A stretch of DNA of 64,000 nucleotides from positions 1-64,000 of the forward strand of contig CACLWL010000004.1 in NCBI GenBank assembly GCA_902610655.1. Direction: 5' to 3'. Below, piece after piece: positions 36,578 to 44,589 of this stretch (within the stretch, counting starts at the first letter, position 1; each line of letters starts with the position of its first letter). The notes beneath the pieces are model-generated. The model saw only the letters and a list, made by a program, of their open reading frames with translations, did not search any database and had not been told where the DNA came from. Origin of the DNA: an uncultured Pelagibacteraceae bacterium. GTDB lineage: Bacteria; Pseudomonadota; Alphaproteobacteria; Pelagibacterales; Pelagibacteraceae. The translations under genes were made by a program, and so were the position numbers.

Positions 36578-37846
36578 TTATCTCTCTGTTTTATATTTGT
36601 TTTCAAGGTTATAACTATATTTACTCATTGCATAGCAAATTATCCAAAAAATTATAGCAGCAAATATATATCCCTCCATTGCAAAACCAAGCCATTTAGG
36701 ATTTGTTTTAGCTAAAGCTAACATTCCTGCTATTTCAGCTAAACCAACCACAAAAATTAATGGTGTGTCTTTTACTAGCGCAAGAAATGTATTGCATATT
36801 CCAGGTATAACTAGTTTTAATGCTTGAGGTAAGATTACAAAAATATGCATTTTCCAATAACCCATTCCTAAAGATTTTGCTGCATCGTATTGGCCTCTAG
36901 GTAGTGATTGTAGGCCACCTCTTATAGCTTCTGCGCAATATGCACCTTCAAATAATGTTATAGCAATTATAACCCTTACTAATTTATCCATGAAAAAATC
37001 TTCGGGTAAAAACATTGGAAACATAACAGAAGACATGAATAAAACTGTTATTAAAGGCACACCTCTCCAAAATTCAATATATCCAACAGATATATATCTA
37101 ATCATTGGTAAATTAGATCTTCTTCCTAATGCTAGTATCATTCCTAAAGGAAAACAAAAAATTAAACAAAAGAAGGAAACAATAAAGGTTAATGATAGAC
37201 CTCCCCAAGCTCCTGTTTCAACCCAAACCAATCCAAAAGATCCCCCTGATATTAAATAGTAAATTACTAGAAATGCAATAATCGGGTAAATTATGACGTA
37301 ATAAAGCGCAAGATATTTTTTTAAATTATCTTTTAAGAAAAATCCAAAAAATCCTAGACCGATTACAAGTATGAAAGCTGTATTTATTCTCCAATGCAGA
37401 TCATTTGGGTACATGCCGTACATAAACCTTCTGAACCAAACTTTAACATAAGTCCAACAAGCGCCTGTTCCAGTGCATGCTTCTTTCGACTCACCAGATA
37501 TATTTGCATCAAATATCATCCAACTCAATGATGGAGGAGTTGCTTTAACAATAGCAAAAATAATTAACAAAGTTAAGAATGCGTTGAAATTATTAGTATT
37601 AATATTTTTATTAATTAAATCTATACTTTTAATTCCACTATACTCAATTCGTATTAAGTGAAGTCCCACAAAGCCAATTATTAAAGGTAAAAATAAACCT
37701 AAAATATCAGGTAAAAAATTTGTTAAATTAATTTTGAAAAATGAGTAAAGAACAACATCCAGAATACTAATAGAAAATAAAAATAGTCCAGCTAATAAAT
37801 AATAGTAATAGTTGCTAGTTTTTTTATCTGTTAAAGTGTTAATCAT
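36578..37846 (-). CDS. aapM: Amino-acid ABC transporter permease AapM
   Basis: The 422-residue permease has an extended N-terminal region with several helices and a C-terminal binding-protein-dependent transport domain. The EAA loop is EAIRGGLQSLPRGQYDAAKS at about residues 310-330. The long N-terminal extension with a periplasmic loop (ISGESKEACTGTGACWTYVK) is characteristic of AapM. It overlaps the aapQ stop by one base and precedes aapP by 3 bp. Confidence 0.93.
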   Translation of the reverse strand: MINTLTDKKTSNYYYYLLAGLFLFSISILDVVLYSFFKINLTNFLPDILGLFLPLIIGFVGLHLIRIEYSGIKSIDLINKNINTNNFNAFLTLLIIFAIVKATPPSLSWMIFDANISGESKEACTGTGACWTYVKVWFRRFMYGMYPNDLHWRINTAFILVIGLGFFGFFLKDNLKKYLALYYVIIYPIIAFLVIYYLISGGSFGLVWVETGAWGGLSLTFIVSFFCLIFCFPLGMILALGRRSNLPMIRYISVGYIEFWRGVPLITVLFMSSVMFPMFLPEDFFMDKLVRVIIAITLFEGAYCAEAIRGGLQSLPRGQYDAAKSLGMGYWKMHIFVILPQALKLVIPGICNTFLALVKDTPLIFVVGLAEIAGMLALAKTNPKWLGFAMEGYIFAAIIFWIICYAMSKYSYNLENKYKTER

Positions 37847-38997
37847 TATTTCTCTTTAATCTCTATCTTCTTATTGTACCAATTCATTAATGCAGCTATT
37901 GCAAGACTTATAGATAAATAGGTCAACATTGTAATTGAAACAATTTCGATAGCTTTACCTGTTTGCATTAAAGCTGTACCAGCAAAAACGAGCACTAAAT
38001 CTGGATAAGCAATTGCTGCTGCTAGTGATGAATTTTTTGTTAAATTGAGATACTGATTTGTTGTAGGTGGAATTATTATTCTTAATGCTTGAGGCATAAT
38101 TACTAACTTTAAAATTTGATTAGGTGTTAAACCAACAGATGCAGCGGCCTCTTTTTGACCCTTACTTACACCTTGAATACCTGCACGTACACATTCAGCT
38201 ACAAAAGTTGAAGTATATAAAGATAAGGCCAAAACAAGGGCGATTAATTCTGGTGGAAGTCCTATGCCACCTTCGTATGTATAAGATGTTTGTGATAATT
38301 TTTTTAATACTGGAATTTCAAAATCTAAAGAGACTCCACCAATTAAAAATGATAATGCCGGTAAAACTATTAATAAACCAATAGATATAAAGAAAAGTGG
38401 TATTTGTTTACCGCTTGTTTCTCTAAGTTTTTTTGCATATGAGTTTATAAATAATATGCAAATTATAACTGCTAGAATTGAGTATAGGAAAACATCAAGA
38501 TTATTCCAAATAAATGATGGTATATAATACCCTTTAATAGTCATGAATGTAACGCCAAACCATGGTGCTGCCTTTTCAGGAAGTGGTAATGCTCTCAAAG
38601 CAGCATAATACCAAAAAAATATTTGTAACAATAAAGGAATGTTTCTAAAAAATTCAACATACCATGCAGCAGAATTTCTAATTAAAAAATTAGAGGATAA
38701 TCTAGATACACCTATTATTACACCTAAAATAGTACAAAAAATAATACTAATAAATGATACCAAAAGTGTATTTAATAGACCTACTAAATAAGCTCTAGCG
38801 TATGAATGAGAGCCACTATATTCAATCAATGAAAATTGAACATCAAATGAAGATTCTTGCTTTAAAAAACCAAAACCAAAATCAATACCCCTATTATCCA
38901 TATTTACTTGGGCATTTAATGTAAAAAATCCAATTACACCAATTACAAACAATAATGTTAATATTTGGGGTATGAATCGTTTAATCTTATTGTTCAT
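37846..38997 (-). CDS. aapQ: Amino-acid ABC transporter permease AapQ
   Basis: The 383-residue permease has NLLVSFISIIFCTILGVIIG-like helices (here NTLLVSFISIIFCTILGV), the segment AWYVEFFRNIPLLLQIFFWY and an EAA loop AECVRAGIQGVSKGQKEAAA, all as in AapQ. It follows aapJ after a 67-bp spacer that contains a strong hairpin-U terminator, so its transcription likely depends on read-through. Confidence 0.93.
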   Translation of the reverse strand: MNNKIKRFIPQILTLLFVIGVIGFFTLNAQVNMDNRGIDFGFGFLKQESSFDVQFSLIEYSGSHSYARAYLVGLLNTLLVSFISIIFCTILGVIIGVSRLSSNFLIRNSAAWYVEFFRNIPLLLQIFFWYYAALRALPLPEKAAPWFGVTFMTIKGYYIPSFIWNNLDVFLYSILAVIICILFINSYAKKLRETSGKQIPLFFISIGLLIVLPALSFLIGGVSLDFEIPVLKKLSQTSYTYEGGIGLPPELIALVLALSLYTSTFVAECVRAGIQGVSKGQKEAAASVGLTPNQILKLVIMPQALRIIIPPTTNQYLNLTKNSSLAAAIAYPDLVLVFAGTALMQTGKAIEIVSITMLTYLSISLAIAALMNWYNKKIEIKEK

Positions 38998-39018
38998 TTT
39001 AGGATGAATATAAAAAAA

Positions 39019-39040
39019 AGGGCTAGAAAAATCTAGCCCT
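39019..39040 (-). terminator. Intercistronic terminator/attenuator between aapJ and aapQ
   Basis: The arms AGGGCTAGA and TCTAGCCCT form a perfect 9-bp stem with a 4-nt loop. On the minus strand it is followed by eight consecutive T residues, a textbook intrinsic terminator. Placed just after aapJ, it should make the binding-protein message far more abundant than the permease message while allowing some read-through. Confidence 0.85.
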
Positions 39041-39064
39041 TTTTAAAGTTATTAAATCAAAAAA

Positions 39065-40105
39065 TTATCTTGCTGGTGGTACGTATAAAATTCCACCTTT
39101 TGTCCAAAGTTGATTAGGACCTCTGTCAGGTAAAATTCCAGTATCAGCTATGTTTCTTTTATAGCTTTCACCGTAGTTTCCTACTTGCTTAATAATTCTT
39201 AAGTTCCAATCGTTATCTAGGCCGAATGCTGCACCCATTTCACCTTCTGCACCAACAAGTCTCTTAATAGCTGGATTATCAGAAGTTTTCATTGAGTCTG
39301 CATTTGCAGAAGTAATTCCATACTCCTCAGCTTCGATCATAGTGTTCAAAGACCATCTTACAATGTCTTCCCAAACAGCATCACCTTGTCTTACAACTGG
39401 TCCTAAAGGTTCTTTAGAAATAGTTTCTGGTAATACGATGTGTTCATCTGGGTTTTTCATTTTAGTTCTTTGAGCTGCTAAACCTGATTTATCAGTTGTG
39501 TAAGTATCACATCTACCTGCATCATAAGCAGCAACAACTTCGTCAGCTTTTTCAAAAGCTACTGGCTCGTAAGAAATTCCCCTTGAATTAAAGAAGTCTC
39601 TCATATTAAGCTCTGTTGTTGTGCCAATGTTTGTACAAGCAGAAATACCATTTTTAAACTGACTAGTAGAAGTTATACCTGAGTTTTTTCTAACCATGAA
39701 ACCTTGACCGTCGTAAAAGTTCACACCTACAAAAGTAAGCCCGATATCTGCATCTCTAGAAAGTGTCCAAGTAGTATTTCTTGATAAGATATCTATTTCA
39801 CCTGATGTTAAAGCTGTAAATCTCTCTTTAGCACTTAGTGGAGTAAACTTAACTTTGTTTGCATCACCTAGCACTGCTGCAGCTACTGCTCTACATACAT
39901 CAACGTCGATACCAGTCCAATTTCCTGATGCATCAGCATTAGAAAATCCTGGAAGACCTTGTGAAACACCACATCTAACAAACCCTTTTTTTTGAGTGTT
40001 TTTTAGTGTTTTAGATTTCTTTGCAGCCATAGTTTCTGTTGTAAATACAAACAGAACAGCAACCATTGCAGCAAAAGAAGTCAATTTTCTTATAACGTTA
40101 AACAT
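39065..40105 (-). CDS. aapJ: General L-amino-acid-binding protein AapJ
   Basis: The 346-residue periplasmic solute-binding protein (family 3) has a signal peptide (about 1-27, TSFAAMVAVLFVFTTETMAA). The mature start KGFVRCGVSQGLPGFSNAD and segments GIDVDVCRAVAAAVLG, FTALTSGEIDILSRNTTWTL and YDAGRCDTYTTDKSGLAAQR are as in AapJ/BztA. It captures polar and acidic amino acids for AapQMP. The RBS AAGGAAG lies just upstream of the ATG. The less AT-rich codon choice than neighbours fits high expression. Confidence 0.95.
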   Translation of the reverse strand: MFNVIRKLTSFAAMVAVLFVFTTETMAAKKSKTLKNTQKKGFVRCGVSQGLPGFSNADASGNWTGIDVDVCRAVAAAVLGDANKVKFTPLSAKERFTALTSGEIDILSRNTTWTLSRDADIGLTFVGVNFYDGQGFMVRKNSGITSTSQFKNGISACTNIGTTTELNMRDFFNSRGISYEPVAFEKADEVVAAYDAGRCDTYTTDKSGLAAQRTKMKNPDEHIVLPETISKEPLGPVVRQGDAVWEDIVRWSLNTMIEAEEYGITSANADSMKTSDNPAIKRLVGAEGEMGAAFGLDNDWNLRIIKQVGNYGESYKRNIADTGILPDRGPNQLWTKGGILYVPPAR

Positions 40106-40129
40106 ATTCTTCCTTATTGTTTATAGTTT

Positions 40130-40143
40130 ATTTGTTAACAAAT
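40130..40143. promoter_or_regulatory. 14-bp perfect palindrome upstream of aapJ
   Basis: ATTTGTTAACAAAT is a perfect palindrome 24 bp upstream of the aapJ ATG, in or near the untranslated leader. Its symmetry is what a dimeric repressor operator would show. No regulator is identified. Confidence 0.4.
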
Positions 40144-40165
40144 AATTCAAAATTACTTTTGAATT
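40144..40165. repeat. Inverted repeat directly adjoining the palindrome upstream of aapJ
   Basis: AATTCAAAA (40144-40152) and TTTTGAATT (40157-40165) form a perfect 9-bp stem with a 4-nt loop. It lies immediately upstream of the palindrome at 40130-40143, relative to aapJ. It could be a leader hairpin or an operator half; AT-rich composition weakens the case. Confidence 0.4.
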
Positions 40166-40202
40166 AATGATAGTTAATCACGATATAAATAACTCATCAA
40201 TA

Positions 40203-40221
40203 ATAAAATATGTTATTTTAT
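40203..40221. repeat. Third inverted repeat in the aapJ upstream region
   Basis: ATAAAATA and TATTTTAT form 8-bp arms around TGT, about 100 bp upstream of the aapJ start. It consists almost wholly of A and T, so chance is a real possibility. The rest of the spacer 40106-40351 shows nothing else I can name. Confidence 0.3.
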
Positions 40222-40351
40222 CCAACAAAATCAATAAAACCCAATTTGAATTACACATTTTAAAAAGAATTATATTTAAGATAATTTTTTTAAAGAAAAA
40301 TTTACTGGGAATAACAAAGTTATAGATAATACAACTTTTAATTAAGTAAAA

Positions 40352-40428
40352 TGGCGCGCCCTGAAGGATTCGAACCTCCGACCCACGGTTTAGAAAACCG
40401 TTGCTCTATCCAACTGAGCTAAGGGCGC
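40352..40428 (-). tRNA. tRNA-Arg (anticodon UCU)
   Basis: The 77-nt cloverleaf on the minus strand has acceptor GCGCCCU/AGGGCGC, discriminator G73 and encoded CCA. The D arm is GCUCAGUUGGAUAGAGC and the anticodon loop UUUCUAA. It reads AGA/AGG codons, the dominant arginine codons in this AT-rich window. It lies 25 bp downstream of the trkH stop on the same strand. Confidence 0.97.
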
Positions 40429-40453
40429 TAATTTATATACTTATATAACCAAA

Positions 40454-41860
40454 TTAATTTTTAAAAAAGAATTTTTTAAATATTATAAGGAAAGATAATA
40501 ATTCAACTCTGCCGATAATCATAAATAAAACTAAAAAATATTTCGTTAAATAATTTAACTGGTCAAAATCAAGGTTATTCAATTGAGTCATATAGGAATT
40601 AACCGTATTCATTAAGGTTAACGTTGAAAGTTTAAATGAGCTCTCAATATCCAAACCTGACATTGAAAGAATACTAGTTAATGACGTTAGTGAAATAATA
40701 AATATTAAAATTGAGAAAAAATATTTGTAAAAATCAGATTTATCCATAATTTTATCTGATAACCACAATTTATTTATAAAAATATTTTTTGGTTTTGCAT
40801 TAGAAATTATCTCATTAATTGAAAATTGAAACAAAGATACTATTTTTAAAAATCTTAAACCTGAACTTGTAGAAAAGAAAGATCCACCAATAATTATTAA
40901 AATTAAAAAAATAAACGATAAATATTCAGGCGTATTTTTTAATGAAACTCCAACATTAGATACACTACTTGAAATTGCTAAAAAAATTATTCCAAAATTT
41001 ATGTTTTTATCTATTAAAAGAAAGAAAATAAAAATTATAAATAATAAATATATAACTAAATAAATATCTTCTTGAATAAATTTAACACCTTTTTTTTTAT
41101 AGAAAAGTAAATTGTACAAAAAGAATAAGCTAAAAAATGATATTAACATCAACAAAGAAAAAACTATTATTTTTGGTTGGGTGTTTAATATTGTCTCTAA
41201 ATTATTGATTGGTAAAAACCCCCCCGATGCAATCAATGTCATAGATAAATTTAATGAAATAAATGATCTAAAATCAAATAAATTTAGAACCAAAAAAATT
41301 ATAATTGTCAAAAAAGAGTAAAAAATAAAAATTTTTAATGATTGCTTAAAAATTTCAGCTGAATTGAATGCTAAAAAGTTTGTTAGTGTTTTTTTTAAAT
41401 TGTCATCGAAAATATCAATTAATAAAATTATAGAGAATAAAAAGTATAATCCACCTAACCACTGAGATGATGATCGCCATAATATCAAGCTTTCATCTAT
41501 ATGTTTTATATTATCAAATATTGTAAATCCAGTTGATGTAAATCCTGATACAGCCTCAAAATATGCACTCAGAAAAGTTATATTATAAATACTTAAATAA
41601 TATGGTAATGCCAAGAAAATTGGTAGAAATAAATAACCTAAAATTACTGATATTATTTTTCCATATATACTTATTTTAATTTCTTTTTTCCTTAAAAAAA
41701 AAAAACTTATTAACGGTAAAATAGATATTAAAAGTGTATAAAAATAAGCATCCACATTTAAGTATAAGTCAAAATAATATGAATAAAGTATACTTAAAAA
41801 ACATAAACCACTTATTAAAATATTGAAAAATCTTAAATAATAAATACTAAAATTTATCAT
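40454..41860 (-). CDS. trkH: Trk/Ktr potassium transporter membrane subunit
   Basis: The 468-residue, multi-helix K+ translocating subunit has selectivity-filter segments AVSGFTSTGFTIFDNI and WRSSSQWLGGLYF in repeat 1, and LIASGGFLPINN, SVSNVGVSLKN and TLMNTVNSYMTQ in later repeats. Its start shares a base with the trkA stop. Together with TrkA it imports potassium for turgor control. The filter glycines in repeats 3 and 4 diverge somewhat from E. coli TrkH; ion selectivity is assumed. Confidence 0.88.
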   Translation of the reverse strand: MINFSIYYLRFFNILISGLCFLSILYSYYFDLYLNVDAYFYTLLISILPLISFFFLRKKEIKISIYGKIISVILGYLFLPIFLALPYYLSIYNITFLSAYFEAVSGFTSTGFTIFDNIKHIDESLILWRSSSQWLGGLYFLFSIILLIDIFDDNLKKTLTNFLAFNSAEIFKQSLKIFIFYSFLTIIIFLVLNLFDFRSFISLNLSMTLIASGGFLPINNLETILNTQPKIIVFSLLMLISFFSLFFLYNLLFYKKKGVKFIQEDIYLVIYLLFIIFIFFLLIDKNINFGIIFLAISSSVSNVGVSLKNTPEYLSFIFLILIIIGGSFFSTSSGLRFLKIVSLFQFSINEIISNAKPKNIFINKLWLSDKIMDKSDFYKYFFSILIFIISLTSLTSILSMSGLDIESSFKLSTLTLMNTVNSYMTQLNNLDFDQLNYLTKYFLVLFMIIGRVELLSFLIIFKKFFFKN

Positions 41861-43233
41861 TAAATAGCGCTTATACGAAACATGTTTTCAACTAATTCTA
41901 TTTGATCATTCTTAGCTAAAAATACTACTTTATCATCCTTTTTAAATATAAAATCAGATCTTGGAATAATAATATCCTCACCTCTTAATATTGCTCCTAT
42001 TCTTATTTCTTCTGGAAGATTTGCATTCTTCAACTCCTTATTAATTAACTCTGAAGTTTCGATTATCTCTGCTTCGATTACTTCATATTCGCCATTTAAA
42101 ATACTATAAGCAGACTCTATGGTGCCTTTATGTACATGTTTCAATATACTTGAGACTGTGCTCATCCTAGGATCTATTAAATCATCAATTTTTAGAGAAG
42201 ATTGTAAAAGTGAGTAATTTGATTTGTTGGTTAATGCCATAGTTTTTTTATTCTTTGAAAATTTCTCTACTAATACACTTATCATTAAGTTATCTTCATC
42301 ATCATTAGTTAAAGCCAAAACTGTTTCTATTTCATCTAAATTTGCCTCTGTCAATACATCCTCATCTAATGCATCGCCGTTAATTATTATTGAATTGTTT
42401 AATTCATTCGCAATAAATTCTGCTCTATCTTTATTTTTCTCTATAATTTTAATTCTTACTGATTCTAAAGTGTTTTCAATATTCTTCGCAAGATTAAATC
42501 CAATGTTTCCACCACCTATAATAAGTATTTTATTAGAAATTTTTTCGTTATGACCAAAAGCGGTCAAGGTTTTTGCCATTTGAGAAGAATTAATTATAAC
42601 ATACGCTTTATCATCTTTTTCCATTACATCATTTTTTTTTAAAATTTTAAATTTTTCTTTTCTTATTACTCCTAAAATATTAGCCTCAAGATCTGGAAAT
42701 TTTTTAGTTAATTCATTTAGTTTTATTTTTTTAATTGGGCAATCATCGTTGACTAAAATTTCTAGTAATCTAATTTTATTTTCAGCAAAAGGAATATTAT
42801 CAAGAGCACCAGGAGCTTCGAGTTTACGTTGTAATGATTTTGCAATTTCTAGTTCAGGAGAAATAATAACATCTATTGGTAAATTTTCCTTATTATACAA
42901 TTTTGTAAATCTTGGTTCTAAGTAGTTTTGTGATCTAATTCTTGCAATTTTTTTTTGGATTTTAAATGTTGTATATGCAATTTGACATATCAACATATTG
43001 ATTTCGTCATTTCTAGTAACAGCAATAATCATATCGGCATCATTACCGTTAGCCTTTTCTAATATAGATGGATAAGTAGCTTTTCCTACTATTGCATTAA
43101 CATCTAGAGTATCCTTAATCTTCTGGATATCTTCACTAGATTGATCCACAACAGTAATTGAATGGTTTTGCTCACTCAATAACTTGGCTATAGTAAATCC
43201 AACTCTTCCCGCACCACAAATAATTATATTCAT
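41860..43233 (-). CDS. trkA: Potassium uptake regulatory subunit TrkA
   Basis: The 457-residue cytoplasmic protein has two TrkA_N/TrkA_C units. The first Rossmann fold begins MNIIICGAGRVGFTIAKLL and the second ILIIGGGNIGFNLAKNIE near residue 233. Each binds NAD(H)/ATP and is followed by an RCK_C domain. It gates the TrkH channel. The gene is coupled at both ends (one-base overlaps with ntrX and trkH). The ntrY-ntrX-trkA order is widespread in alphaproteobacteria. Confidence 0.95.
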   Translation of the reverse strand: MNIIICGAGRVGFTIAKLLSEQNHSITVVDQSSEDIQKIKDTLDVNAIVGKATYPSILEKANGNDADMIIAVTRNDEINMLICQIAYTTFKIQKKIARIRSQNYLEPRFTKLYNKENLPIDVIISPELEIAKSLQRKLEAPGALDNIPFAENKIRLLEILVNDDCPIKKIKLNELTKKFPDLEANILGVIRKEKFKILKKNDVMEKDDKAYVIINSSQMAKTLTAFGHNEKISNKILIIGGGNIGFNLAKNIENTLESVRIKIIEKNKDRAEFIANELNNSIIINGDALDEDVLTEANLDEIETVLALTNDDEDNLMISVLVEKFSKNKKTMALTNKSNYSLLQSSLKIDDLIDPRMSTVSSILKHVHKGTIESAYSILNGEYEVIEAEIIETSELINKELKNANLPEEIRIGAILRGEDIIIPRSDFIFKKDDKVVFLAKNDQIELVENMFRISAI

Positions 43234-44588
43234 TAATTAAGATCTTTTATATTTAGTCCTTTTAATTTTCTATGCAAAGCGGATCTTTCCATACCTATAA
43301 ACTTGGCCATTTTTGATATATTTCCACCAAATTTTTTTAATTGGGATGATAAGTACTCTTTTTCAAAACTTTCCCTAGCTTCTTTTAATGGTTTTGATAA
43401 GGATTTTTCTTTAGACATTTCAACGTTGTCACTAATTTTTAAGGATTCTTTGATAATGTTAAATGTTTTTTCAGGACTATCCGGAGAAAGAATTGCAATT
43501 CTCTCAATTAAATTTCTTAATTCTCTAACATTTCCAGGCCACAAATAATCGATTAAATTATGATTATGTGGATCTATTTCAAACTTTTTAAGATTGTAAT
43601 TTTCAGCAATTTTATTAGAAAAATATTCTATTAGTAAAGGTATGTCTTGAACTCTCTTACTTAAAGGATCTATATTTATTTGAAAAACATTCAATCTATG
43701 AAATAAGTCCTCTCTAAAATTACCATTTAATATCTCTTTATTAATATTTTTAGAAGTAGAGCAAATAATTCTTACATCAACTTTTATATCATGATTTCCA
43801 TGTATTCTTTTGAATTTTTGATCTATTAAAACTCTCAATATCTTTGATTGCGTCTCAAGAGGTATTTCTGAAACTTCATCAATTAACAAAAAACCACCAG
43901 ACGCTTTTTCTAAAGCCCCATAAGAAATAGAACCATCCTCTTTTTCCTCACCAAATAATTCTTGCTCGTATTTTTTAACGTCTAGTAAAGCACCATTTAA
44001 AATTACAAATGATTTGTTTTTTCTTTTAGAAATTTTGTGAATTTTTCTTGCAATTAGTTCTTTACCAGATCCTGTTGGTCCATAAATAAAAACTCTTGAC
44101 TCTGTTAAAGCTACTTTACTTATTTGATCATTAATTTTACTTATATTGTTACTTGAACCAATTAAATCGAACGAGTGAAATAGTTTTGTTTCTAAATATT
44201 TATTTTGTTTTAATAAAGTATAGTTTTCTGATGCCCTTTTAACAAAATTCATTAATCTATCTCTATCAAAAGGCTTTTGTATAAATTCGAATGCACCAGA
44301 CTTCAAAGATTTTACTGCCATTTCAATATTAGCGTGACCAGATATAATTATAACTGGTATATCTTTATTTTTACTTTTTATATGGCTTAACAATTCAATC
44401 CCATCGTTATCACCTTTATCAAGTTTAACATCAATAATTGCTACGTCAGGTAGTTTTTTATCAATTTCTTTTAACGCTTGATTATAATTTGCCGCAACTC
44501 TTGTTTTATAACCTGCGTCAGATATCAAGTCATTTAAAATATCTCTTATATCAGGATTATCATCAATTATTAATATTTCTGTAGACAT
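43233..44588 (-). CDS. ntrX: NtrX-type response regulator lacking the GAFTGA loop
   Basis: The 451-residue regulator has a receiver domain (phospho-acceptor Asp53 in IIDVKLDKGDNDG), an AAA+ domain with Walker A GPTGSGKE (170-177) and Walker B FLLIDEV (D237 E238), and a C-terminal Fis-type HTH (GGNISKMAKFIGMERSALHRK). Between ELFGEEK (210-216) and GALEKASGG the sequence is EDGSISY, where sigma-54 activators carry GAFTGA. It is therefore unlikely to open sigma-54 promoters. Paired with NtrY, 1 bp away, it probably regulates sigma-70 promoters for nitrogen, envelope or redox functions. Confidence 0.92.
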   Translation of the reverse strand: MSTEILIIDDNPDIRDILNDLISDAGYKTRVAANYNQALKEIDKKLPDVAIIDVKLDKGDNDGIELLSHIKSKNKDIPVIIISGHANIEMAVKSLKSGAFEFIQKPFDRDRLMNFVKRASENYTLLKQNKYLETKLFHSFDLIGSSNNISKINDQISKVALTESRVFIYGPTGSGKELIARKIHKISKRKNKSFVILNGALLDVKKYEQELFGEEKEDGSISYGALEKASGGFLLIDEVSEIPLETQSKILRVLIDQKFKRIHGNHDIKVDVRIICSTSKNINKEILNGNFREDLFHRLNVFQINIDPLSKRVQDIPLLIEYFSNKIAENYNLKKFEIDPHNHNLIDYLWPGNVRELRNLIERIAILSPDSPEKTFNIIKESLKISDNVEMSKEKSLSKPLKEARESFEKEYLSSQLKKFGGNISKMAKFIGMERSALHRKLKGLNIKDLN

Positions 44589-44589
44589 A

